In this document: piece by piece, positions 38,509 to 46,163 of the stretch
Layout of the letters: each line of letters begins with the position of its first letter
Numbering within the stretch: the first letter of the stretch is position 1
From: Halomonas llamarensis
GTDB taxonomy: Bacteria; Pseudomonadota; Gammaproteobacteria; Pseudomonadales; Halomonadaceae
Assembly: GCF_023555005.1 (NCBI RefSeq)
Contig: NZ_JAMJPJ010000023.1
Coordinates: 1 to 54,726, forward strand
Length of the DNA: 54,726 bases
Direction: 5' to 3'
Made by a program: the position numbers and the translations under genes
The notes under the pieces: generated by a model
The model's input: only the letters and a program-made list of their open reading frames with translations
The model's database searches: none
Told to the model about the DNA's origin: nothing

Positions 38509-38580
38509 CCATCGTGAACCGCTAAACTTGCTCAATCCGCGACAGAGGCCCGTTGCCTCTGCTTGAAAAGGAACGTGACT

Positions 38581-39510
38581 ATGCGCCTCACGACATCAAT
38601 TATTGCGACAAGCGTTATCTTGGTAACCGTTATGGCAACGGCTCAGGCCCAGGCAAACGACCCTGTGGTTGTGTCGTCCAAAATCGATACCGAAGGGGGC
38701 GTGCTAGGCGAACTGATTCTTCAAACGCTTGAGCATGAGGGCATTCCCACCGAGAACCGTTTGCAGTTAGGCGCCACCAGCGTGGTAAGACAAGCGCTAA
38801 AAACAGGGGAAATTGATCTTTACCCAGAGTACACCGGTAATGGCGCGTTCTTTTTCGATATGGCCGATAGTGCGGTCTGGAATGATGCGGAAAAAGCGTA
38901 CCAAACGGTACGTGAGCGCGATGCCGAGAACGGGCTGATTTGGCTCACGCCCGCCAGCGCTAATAATACCTGGGCGATGAGTGTGCGTCAGGACATAGCC
39001 CGTGAACACGGGTTAGAAACGCTGGAAGACTTAGCCGACTACCTGGCCGCAGGCGGTGAGTTTAAGTTCGCGGCGAGCGCTGAGTTCGTTGAGTCCGAGC
39101 AGGCTCTGCCAGCCTTTCAAGAGGCTTATGGGTTTGAACTAAGCGAGGATCAGCTGCTTGTGCTCTCTGGGGGTAATACCGCGGCGACCATGCGCGCGGC
39201 GGCACAGCAAACCAGCGGTACCAATGCGGCAATGACGTATGGCACCGATGGCGGATTGAGTGCGCTAGGGCTTGTTGTGCTGGAAGACTCTAAAGGGGTG
39301 CAGCCGGTTTATCAGCCTGCCCCCGTGGTGCGTGAAGACGTACTTGAGCAGTACTCGCAGATAGAATCCGCGCTGGAAGCGGTTTTCACTTCGTTAGACC
39401 TTGAAACACTGCAGCGGTTGAATGCCGAAGTCGCCGTCAATGGCCTTGCAGCTGAGCAAGTGGCTCAAGACTATTTGGACAATTTACGTCGCAATACCTC
39501 GGGTCAATAA
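38581..39510 (+). CDS. osmF: betaine/choline-class ABC transporter substrate-binding protein
   Basis: A 309-residue periplasmic protein with a signal peptide cut after about AQAQA. The body matches the OpuAC/ProX-type fold of YehZ (OsmF): VVSSKIDTEGGVLGELILQTL, LQLGATSVVRQALKTGEIDLYPEYTGNG and TYGTDGGLSALGLVVLED. It should bind a quaternary ammonium osmolyte such as glycine betaine or choline, though E. coli OsmF has low affinity and the ligand is not fixed by the sequence. ATG 38581 has AAAGGAA upstream. It is the first of four genes in the E. coli order yehZ-yehY-yehX-yehW. Confidence 0.86.
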   Translation: MRLTTSIIATSVILVTVMATAQAQANDPVVVSSKIDTEGGVLGELILQTLEHEGIPTENRLQLGATSVVRQALKTGEIDLYPEYTGNGAFFFDMADSAVWNDAEKAYQTVRERDAENGLIWLTPASANNTWAMSVRQDIAREHGLETLEDLADYLAAGGEFKFAASAEFVESEQALPAFQEAYGFELSEDQLLVLSGGNTAATMRAAAQQTSGTNAAMTYGTDGGLSALGLVVLEDSKGVQPVYQPAPVVREDVLEQYSQIESALEAVFTSLDLETLQRLNAEVAVNGLAAEQVAQDYLDNLRRNTSGQ

Positions 39511-39513
39511 TCC

Positions 39514-40719
39514 ATGCCGTTGAAGGACGCGCTACCTACGCAGGGACGCTTCTCACAGTGGCGCCCCAACTGGGTAATCCTGACGTTGGGTCTTGCAATG
39601 CTGGCAGCGGTATGGGGACTTCCAACGGTTAGTGTTGCAGCCAACCGAATTGTATCGGGCACCGGCTACCCCGTTTGGCAGGCGCTGAGTTGGGGAGGTG
39701 GGCTACTCGCGTCGATAATCATTCTGGCTATTATGCTGCTCGCAAGCCAGCCCGAGCGTACAAGCCTAAGCTATATTGCCCAGTTTGCGGCTATGGTGTT
39801 GTTACTGCTACTGATGCCGTTTGGGTTAATGGCGGCTAGCTATTGGTTGGTTGATGCCTCTCAGCCCCAGGCGCGCCTCGGTATTGGGCTGGCTTATTGG
39901 GTGGTGATGTTCTTAGCCCTTTTGGGGCTGATCGAGCTGCGCTTGCGTTTATCTTTAGCGAGGGGTTGGATGGCGCTTCTGCTGATAGGGATTGGCGCAG
40001 TATGGTGGGGATGCGCTGCCCTTTGGCTGGATAGCTTAGCGCTCGTGCAAGAGTTTCAGGTCCGTGAGGCGCAGTTCTACCAAGCATTACGTCAACACCT
40101 AGCGCTGGTTACGATTGCCGTGAGCGTTAGTGTCGTACTGGGCATGGGGATAGCGCTTTTAATGCGCCGCTTTCACCGACTGCAACGAGGCGGTTTTGCG
40201 CTGTTAAACTTTTTTCAGACGGTGCCCAGCCTAGCGCTTTTTGGTTTGTTATTGGCCCCGTTGGCATGGCTTTCCGCTAACGTTCCCTTTGCCGCACAGT
40301 TAGGCATTAAAGGGATCGGTTGGACGCCCGCTCTGATTGCGTTGATTATCTACAGCCTATTGCCGATCGTGCGTAATACCTATGTTGCGCTAGAAGCGGT
40401 AAGCCCCGATGTGCTCGATGCAGCCACCGGCATGGGTATGCGTGCCTCGCAGCGTTTTTGGCAGGTGCGCGTACCGCTGGCGCTACCGATTTTACTCGAA
40501 GGAGTGCGCATCACGATGGTTCAAGCCATTGGTTTAACAGCGGTGGCCGCGCTAATTGGCGCTGGTGGTCTGGGCGCCTTTATTTTTCAAGGATTAGGGC
40601 AAGCCGCAATGGATATGGTGTTATTAGGGGCATTGCCTATTTTGGTCATGGCGCTCGCTGCAGATGCCGGAATAGGCGCCTTGGCAGCGCAGTTTCGCCG
40701 GGGAGCGGCGTGTGATTGA
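39514..40719 (+). CDS. yehY: ABC transporter permease (YehY-type)
   Basis: A 401-residue inner membrane permease. The first half (about 1-180) holds extra membrane helices, and the second half is the transport domain with an EAA loop (EAVSPDVLDAATGMGMRASQRFWQVRVPLALP), which contacts the ATPase. The extended N terminus is as in E. coli YehY. The gene starts three bases after the binding-protein gene and overlaps the ATPase gene by eight bases. Confidence 0.86.
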   Translation: MPLKDALPTQGRFSQWRPNWVILTLGLAMLAAVWGLPTVSVAANRIVSGTGYPVWQALSWGGGLLASIIILAIMLLASQPERTSLSYIAQFAAMVLLLLLMPFGLMAASYWLVDASQPQARLGIGLAYWVVMFLALLGLIELRLRLSLARGWMALLLIGIGAVWWGCAALWLDSLALVQEFQVREAQFYQALRQHLALVTIAVSVSVVLGMGIALLMRRFHRLQRGGFALLNFFQTVPSLALFGLLLAPLAWLSANVPFAAQLGIKGIGWTPALIALIIYSLLPIVRNTYVALEAVSPDVLDAATGMGMRASQRFWQVRVPLALPILLEGVRITMVQAIGLTAVAALIGAGGLGAFIFQGLGQAAMDMVLLGALPILVMALAADAGIGALAAQFRRGAACD

Positions 40720-41680
40720 GCTACGTAACGTTTGCAAATATTTTGACGATACCATAGCTGTTGACGATGTTTCGCTAAGTGTTCCCAAGGGGAAATTCTG
40801 TGCCTTAGTGGGAACATCTGGCTGTGGTAAATCCACTACGCTGCGCATGATTAACCGCTTGCTAACGCATAGTGAAGGCGAAATTTTGCTCGATGAGCAA
40901 GCTATTTCTGACTACGACCCGGTGCTTTTACGCCGCCGTATTGGCTATGTGATTCAAAATACGGGGCTTTTTCCGCACTGGACCGTAGCGCGCAATATTG
41001 GCTTAGTGCCGCGGCTTCTCAAGTGGCCGGCAAACCAAGTGCGCCAACGTGTTGAAGAGTTGATGCAGCTTCTGGGGTTACCGGTGGGGGAGTTTGCTAA
41101 TAAGTACCCGCATCAGCTTTCCGGTGGGCAGGCCCAACGGGTCGGGGTAGCGCGGGCACTCGCGGCTGACCCGGATATTTTGTTGATGGATGAGCCCTTT
41201 GGCGCGCTTGATCCCATTACCCGCGAAAAACTTCAAGAGATGCTAATGCAGCTGCAGGCGCGGTTGCACAAAACTATCGTGTTTGTCACCCACGATATGG
41301 ATGAAGCGCTGCGTTTAGCAGATCATTTGGTGGTGATGCGCGCTGGCAAAATCATTCAGCAGGGCACGCCGCTGTCTCTTTTGCAAAAGCCGGCCGATGC
41401 CTTTGTCGATTCACTATTAGGCGGTTTGGAGAGGGGGCTGAAGCAGGCGTCACTTACCCGCGTGAAAGACCACATGGCGCCCCTTGGGCCGACGCTTCCG
41501 GCGCAGTCGCGTATTCCCGCCCGCTATACGTTACGCCAGGCGCTCTCGATGATGTTACGCGACCATAGCGAGCGACTTACCGTCGTGGATCAGCACGATA
41601 TGCCGGTTGGCGAGTTATCTCTACGCAAACTGGTCAAGGAAGCCCACTCATCAGAGCAAGGAAGTTCGCGTGAGTCGTAA
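40712..41680 (+). CDS. yehX: ABC transporter ATP-binding protein (YehX-type)
   Basis: A 322-residue ATPase with Walker A (GTSGCGKST), Q-loop (VIQNTGLFPHWTV), signature (LSGGQAQRVG), Walker B (ILLMDEPFGALD) and the H-loop (VTHDMDEA). The C-terminal segment (about 265-310, TLRQALSMMLRDHSERLTVVD) looks like a single degenerate CBS motif, as in OpuA-type importers, where CBS domains sense ionic strength. The start codon is GTG at 40712, overlapping the permease gene. Confidence 0.88.
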   Translation: MIELRNVCKYFDDTIAVDDVSLSVPKGKFCALVGTSGCGKSTTLRMINRLLTHSEGEILLDEQAISDYDPVLLRRRIGYVIQNTGLFPHWTVARNIGLVPRLLKWPANQVRQRVEELMQLLGLPVGEFANKYPHQLSGGQAQRVGVARALAADPDILLMDEPFGALDPITREKLQEMLMQLQARLHKTIVFVTHDMDEALRLADHLVVMRAGKIIQQGTPLSLLQKPADAFVDSLLGGLERGLKQASLTRVKDHMAPLGPTLPAQSRIPARYTLRQALSMMLRDHSERLTVVDQHDMPVGELSLRKLVKEAHSSEQGSSRES

Positions 41681-42437
41681 GCCTCAGCTTTCTCTTTCAG
41701 CCTACCATCCCGCGCAGCTACTGCTCCCCGTGATATGGGTAGCGCTGTTGGCGTTGGCGGTTGTGGCAATGCCGGCGGCTGAGGCAGTCTTTCGTTGGCT
41801 AGCGCCTGATGCCCGCCAAGTGATTTATCAGCGTGCGGATTTTATCACGCTCTTAGGGCGGCATTTATTTGTGGTTGGCATTGCCGCTCTCGTGACGGTT
41901 AGTGTGGGCCTTTTGGCAGGCGTCACAGTAACGCGGCAGTGGGGGCGTGATTTTTTACCCCTAGCCACGCAAGTGGCTTCCCTTGGGCAGACGTTTCCGC
42001 CGGTCGCGGTGCTGGCGCTGGCGGTGCCAGCACTGGGTTTTGGCACGTTGCCGATTATTGTCGCCTTGGTGCTTTATGGATTGCTGCCGATTGTGCGCAA
42101 TACGATTGCCGGCCTTAAAGATGTCGACCCCGCGACGATTTCGTCAGCGCGAGGGATGGGTATGACCGATGGCCAAATTCTTCGCCAGGTCGAGCTTCCG
42201 TTGGCGACCCCCGTGATTCTTGCCGGTATACGCACCTCAATTACGATCAATATTGCGACTGCCGCGCTGGGCTCAACAGTGGGCGCGAGTAACTTAGGCG
42301 ATCCGATTATCGCCGGTATCGTTAATACCAATATGGCGTATGTGGCACAGGGAGCACTGGTCATTGCCTTATTGGCGCTAAGCGCTGACAGTTTTTTTGA
42401 AGTGCTGCAGCGCCGGTTGCGCTCGCATACTGCTTAA
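41670..42437 (+). CDS. yehW: ABC transporter permease (YehW-type)
   Basis: A 255-residue permease with about six membrane helices and the EAA loop GLKDVDPATISSARGMGM followed by RQVELPLATPVILAGIRTS. It pairs with the YehY-type permease to form a heterodimeric channel. The start is GTG 41670, with AAGGA upstream and an 11-base overlap with the ATPase gene; the frame is open further upstream but lies inside yehX. It closes the operon. Confidence 0.86.
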   Translation: MSRKPQLSLSAYHPAQLLLPVIWVALLALAVVAMPAAEAVFRWLAPDARQVIYQRADFITLLGRHLFVVGIAALVTVSVGLLAGVTVTRQWGRDFLPLATQVASLGQTFPPVAVLALAVPALGFGTLPIIVALVLYGLLPIVRNTIAGLKDVDPATISSARGMGMTDGQILRQVELPLATPVILAGIRTSITINIATAALGSTVGASNLGDPIIAGIVNTNMAYVAQGALVIALLALSADSFFEVLQRRLRSHTA

Positions 42438-42483
42438 GTCGAATGCCCTAAAAGAAATGACTGCGTTAGTGTCGTGTTGTGGT

Positions 42484-42499
42484 ACGTGACCCGTCACGT
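42484..42499. promoter_or_regulatory. ACGTGAC-CC-GTCACGT palindrome before the bkd operon
   Basis: A perfect 7-bp inverted repeat with a two-base spacer, about 100 bases upstream of the E1 alpha start. It lies just upstream of the possible extended -10 promoter at 42537, so it is a candidate operator. Confidence 0.45.
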
Positions 42500-42536
42500 C
42501 TGACATGTTGCGTTGACCGATATTAGGGAAATCCCC

Positions 42537-42545
42537 TGGTATAAC
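42537..42545 (+). promoter_or_regulatory. possible extended -10 promoter of the bkd operon
   Basis: TGGTATAAC fits the TGnTATAAT extended -10 pattern. A TTGACC at 42513-42518 lies 21 bases upstream of the hexamer, too far for a normal -35. The leader to the E1 alpha ATG would be about 47 bases. Confidence 0.4.
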
Positions 42546-42598
42546 AGGAAAAAACCGACAACACTGCCCTCAAAAGGGGCAAGACAAGGACAATAACC

Positions 42599-43801
42599 AT
42601 GACACAAACGAGTTACGCGCCGGACTTTATGACCGGTGATGAATTTTCGATACCCACCTTCAGGGTCTTGGACCCGGAGGGCGAGCTTCACGATGAAGCG
42701 CAAGCCCCCGAGTTGACTCGGGATCATGCCCGCCGCATTTATCACGCCATGCTGGCGACCCGCATTCTGGATGAGCGGATGATGGCTGCTCAGCGCCAAG
42801 GGCGGCTATCGTTCTATATGCAGTGTACCGGTGAAGAGGCAGCCGTCGTGGGCGCAACCGCAGCCCTTGATGATGCCGACATGATCATGGCGCAATACCG
42901 TGAGCAAGGTGCGCTGATGTATCGAGGCTTTAGCTTCGATGAGTTTATGAACCAACTCTTTGGTAATGAGCTCGATTACGGCAAAGGGCGTCAGATGCCT
43001 GTGCACTATGGCTCGCGCAAACTGCACTACATGACCATTTCCTCTCCGCTCGCGACCCAGATTCCACAAGCAACCGGTTACGCTTATGGGCAGAAACTGG
43101 CCGGAGAAGGTCAATGCACGATGACGTTTTTTGGTGAGGGCGCCGCTTCTGAAGGCGATTTTCATGCGGCGCTAAACATGGCCTCGGTACATAAAGTGCC
43201 GGTGATCTTCTTCTGCCGTAATAACGGTTACGCCATTTCCACTCCGGCGAACGAACAGTTTGCTGCTGATGGCATCGCACCGCGCGCGTTTGGTTATCAC
43301 ATGCACGTCATTCGCGTGGACGGTAACGATGTGTTGGCCATATACGAAGCGACTCGCAAGGCACGTCAGATCGCCGTGGAGAAAAACCAACCGGTGTTGA
43401 TCGAAGCAATGACGTACCGCTTGGCCGCTCACTCCTCCTCGGATGACCCTTCTGGTTATCGCGCTAAAAGTGAAGAGGAAACGTGGCGGTTAAAAGACCC
43501 TATCCTGCGCATGCAAAAATGGTTAAGCCATAAGGACTGGTGGAGCGATGACGAAGAGGCAGAAACGCAGGAGCGTTTGCGTCGCGAGGTGTTAGACACG
43601 ATGAAACGCGCTGAAAAACGCCCGTCTCCGTCACTCGATACCCTGATTAGCGATGTATACGCCGATGTGACGCCAGCGTTGCAGCATCAGTTTGATGCCC
43701 TTAAGCAGCATATCCGTCGTTACCCCGAGGCGTACCCGCTAGGGGCGAAGTCGCTTGATCTTGATGTGCGCGATGACGCTAACCAGCCGGAGGGGAAATA
43801 A
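42599..43801 (+). CDS. bkdA1: branched-chain 2-oxo acid dehydrogenase E1 alpha subunit
   Basis: A 400-residue thiamine-diphosphate-binding subunit of the complex that converts branched-chain 2-oxo acids from valine, leucine and isoleucine to acyl-CoA. The cofactor-binding stretch is [19 protein letters not shown] through [24 protein letters not shown] (Ser279) matches the phosphorylation loop of the mammalian enzyme. An N-terminal extension ([13 protein letters not shown]) is typical of the branched-chain rather than the pyruvate enzyme. AAGGACAA precedes the start. E1 beta follows one base after the stop. Confidence 0.9.
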   Translation: MTQTSYAPDFMTGDEFSIPTFRVLDPEGELHDEAQAPELTRDHARRIYHAMLATRILDERMMAAQRQGRLSFYMQCTGEEAAVVGATAALDDADMIMAQYREQGALMYRGFSFDEFMNQLFGNELDYGKGRQMPVHYGSRKLHYMTISSPLATQIPQATGYAYGQKLAGEGQCTMTFFGEGAASEGDFHAALNMASVHKVPVIFFCRNNGYAISTPANEQFAADGIAPRAFGYHMHVIRVDGNDVLAIYEATRKARQIAVEKNQPVLIEAMTYRLAAHSSSDDPSGYRAKSEEETWRLKDPILRMQKWLSHKDWWSDDEEAETQERLRREVLDTMKRAEKRPSPSLDTLISDVYADVTPALQHQFDALKQHIRRYPEAYPLGAKSLDLDVRDDANQPEGK

Positions 43802-43802
43802 C

Positions 43803-44780
43803 ATGCCGACGATGAACATGCTGCAAGCCATCAATAACGCCTTGGATATCGCCATGGCGGAAGATGAAAAAGTGGTCTGCTTTGGCGAAGATGTTGGCGT
43901 CTTCGGCGGTGTCTTTCGTGCGACGAGCCACTTGCAAGAAAAGTATGGCAAAGCACGCTGCTTTAATACCCCGCTGGTTGAACAGGGTATTGTTGGGTTT
44001 GCCAATGGTTTGGCCGCCCAAGGCGGAGTGCCGGTCGCCGAGATTCAGTTTGCCGATTATATCTTTCCCGCGTTTGATCAAATCGTGAACGAGACCGCGA
44101 AATTTCGCTACCGCTCGGGCGATCTTTTCAACGTTGGTGGTTTAACCATTCGCACCCCCTATGGCGGTGGCATCAACGGTGGTCTTTACCACTCGCAATC
44201 GCCTGAGGCATATTTTGCCCATACGCCCGGCTTGAAAGTGGTGATGCCGCGCAACCCCTATCAAGCGAAAGGCTTGCTTCTTGCTGCTATTCGCGATCCC
44301 GACCCGGTGATCTTTTTCGAACCTAAGCGTCTTTACCGCGCTTCCACCGGTGAGGTGCCCGAGGAAGATTACCAACTGCCAATTGGCGAAGCGGAAATCA
44401 CTAAGGAAGGGACCGATGTCACCGTGGTGGGCTGGGGCGCACAGATGGAAGTGATCGGAAAAGCCGTGGCGCTTGCCGAAGAAGCGGGTATTGCCTGTGA
44501 AGTGATCGATCTGCGCAGCCTGTTGCCTTGGGATGCGGATACCGTGGCGGAGTCGGTCCTCAAGACCGGGCGTTTGGTCATTACCCACGAAGCACCGTTA
44601 ACCGGTGGCTTTGCCGGTGAAATCGCCACGACAATTCAAGAGCGTTGTTTCCTCTATTTAGAGTCGCCCACCGCACGGGTGACGGGGCTGGATACGCCTT
44701 TCCCGCTGACGCTGGAAAAGGAGTACTTCCCCGATCACCTGAAAATTTTCGAAGCGATTCAACATAGCGTTAATTTTTAA
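43803..44780 (+). CDS. bkdA2: branched-chain 2-oxo acid dehydrogenase E1 beta subunit
   Basis: A 325-residue transketolase-like subunit that completes the E1 active site with E1 alpha. Marks are [48 protein letters not shown] and [20 protein letters not shown]. The C-terminal transketolase domain has VVGWGAQM and [12 protein letters not shown]. The start at 43803 is one base after the E1 alpha stop; the frame is open upstream but inside that gene. Confidence 0.92.
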   Translation: MPTMNMLQAINNALDIAMAEDEKVVCFGEDVGVFGGVFRATSHLQEKYGKARCFNTPLVEQGIVGFANGLAAQGGVPVAEIQFADYIFPAFDQIVNETAKFRYRSGDLFNVGGLTIRTPYGGGINGGLYHSQSPEAYFAHTPGLKVVMPRNPYQAKGLLLAAIRDPDPVIFFEPKRLYRASTGEVPEEDYQLPIGEAEITKEGTDVTVVGWGAQMEVIGKAVALAEEAGIACEVIDLRSLLPWDADTVAESVLKTGRLVITHEAPLTGGFAGEIATTIQERCFLYLESPTARVTGLDTPFPLTLEKEYFPDHLKIFEAIQHSVNF

Positions 44781-44811
44781 TGCCGATTGACGTGCATAAG
44801 AGGAGACAGTG

Positions 44812-46077
44812 ATGAGCGATTTTATGCTGCCGGATATCGGCGAAGGGATTGTTGAGTGTGAAGTGGTCGAATGGCGCGTAGCCGAAGGCGACACCATCGA
44901 AGAAGATCAGCCGGTTGTAGAGGTCATGACCGACAAGGCGCTGGTTGAGATCACCGCGCCCGAGCCCGGGGTGGTGACCAAGCTTTACGTGGACCAAGGG
45001 CAAATCGCCAAAGTGCATGCGCCGCTTTACGCCTACCAGGCGGAAGGTGAGACGGCGTCATCAGATAGCACTGACGCACCGAGTGAGAAAGCAAGCGTTT
45101 CCGCGTCGCAGGAAAATACGCAACAGCCAACGGCAACGCCAGCGCCAAAAACGGTACCCGAGCAGGAAAGCACTGAAACGTCAGTGGCCCTAGCAGGCGG
45201 TGCCTACGGCAAAACACCAGCAAGCCCCGCCGTGCGCCGGTTGGTACGTGAACACGGTCTGGACTTAGCCGCGATTACGGGTTCAGGCAAGGATGGCCGC
45301 GTCTTGAAAGAGGACGTCTTGGGGTATCTGGATGCACCGAAAACGCATACGGGTGTCCCCGCCTCGCAAAAAGCGCCACGGGTAGAGCCGCTACGCGGCA
45401 TGCGCGCCGCCATGGCTAAACAGATGGTGGCCGCCGCCTCGACCATCCCGCACTTTCAGTACGGTGAAGAAATTGATGTAACCGAGCTGCTTGCGCTGCG
45501 TGAGCGTTTGAAGCCCCAAGCGGAGACACTCGGTGCGCGATTGACGCTGATGCCATTTTTCATGAAAGCAATGGCGTTGGCCGTAGAGGCGCACCCGATT
45601 CTCAATGCCCAGCTAAACCCCGAGGCCACCGAGCTGGCTTATTACCCCGAGTGTAATATCGGCATGGCGGTGGATAGTAAGGTAGGACTTTTGGTGCCCA
45701 ATGTGAAAAATGCTGGGGCGCTCTCACTGATGGAAATTGCCGGTGAAGTCGGACGCTTGACCCAGGCCGCGCGAGAAGGGCGTGTCGAGCAGGCAGACCT
45801 GAAGGGTGGCACGATCACCATCTCCAACATTGGTGCGATGGGCGGTACGTACGCATCGCCAATTATCAACGCACCGGAAGGGGCGATTGTGGCCATCGGT
45901 AAAACACAGTGGTTGCCGCGCTTTGATTCGGCAGGGAATGTGACGCGCCGGGCAATACTTACCGTCACCTGGGCGGGCGATCACCGCTTTATTGACGGTG
46001 GCACCATTGCGCGTTTTTGTAACCAGTGGAAAGCGTATCTGGAAGCGCCTGAGACGATGCTGCTGCAATTGCGCTAG
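44812..46077 (+). CDS. bkdB: branched-chain 2-oxo acid dehydrogenase E2 (lipoamide acyltransferase)
   Basis: The 421-residue core subunit. The lipoyl domain carries Lys42 in VMTDKALVEI, followed by a linker rich in Ala, Ser, Thr and Glu (about 82-130), a peripheral subunit-binding domain (TPASPAVRRLVREHGLDLAAI) and the acyltransferase domain ending with the catalytic DHRFIDGG. One lipoyl domain and MLPDIGEGIVECEVVEW at the N terminus are typical of the branched-chain enzyme. AGGAG lies six bases before ATG 44812. No E3 gene is present in the window, so E3 must come from elsewhere. Confidence 0.92.
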   Translation: MSDFMLPDIGEGIVECEVVEWRVAEGDTIEEDQPVVEVMTDKALVEITAPEPGVVTKLYVDQGQIAKVHAPLYAYQAEGETASSDSTDAPSEKASVSASQENTQQPTATPAPKTVPEQESTETSVALAGGAYGKTPASPAVRRLVREHGLDLAAITGSGKDGRVLKEDVLGYLDAPKTHTGVPASQKAPRVEPLRGMRAAMAKQMVAAASTIPHFQYGEEIDVTELLALRERLKPQAETLGARLTLMPFFMKAMALAVEAHPILNAQLNPEATELAYYPECNIGMAVDSKVGLLVPNVKNAGALSLMEIAGEVGRLTQAAREGRVEQADLKGGTITISNIGAMGGTYASPIINAPEGAIVAIGKTQWLPRFDSAGNVTRRAILTVTWAGDHRFIDGGTIARFCNQWKAYLEAPETMLLQLR

Positions 46078-46091
46078 CGTTGACCGATATG

Positions 46092-46155
46092 GGCTTTGAT
46101 GGATAAGGGATTTAATGGATAAAAGCTTTGAAGAATAGGCGCTTTTAAAAATAGG
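46092..46155 (+). repeat. four degenerate 16-bp tandem repeats before the kinase gene
   Basis: Four 16-bp units in a row: GGCTTTGATGGATAAG, GGATTTAATGGATAAA, AGCTTTGAAGAATAGG and CGCTTTTAAAAATAGG. They fill the 86-base gap between bkdB and the kinase gene, and the last copy runs into the ribosome-binding site (TAGGAG, 46153-46158). The other copies contain similar purine-rich ATAAG/ATAGG cores. Confidence 0.6.
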
Positions 46156-46163
46156 AGCTAGCC

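Noticed and set aside
44142..44588. A long antisense open frame (148 codons) within bkdA2
   Set aside because: It is fully inside a clear gene, has no family likeness or ribosome site, and such frames are common opposite GC-rich codons.
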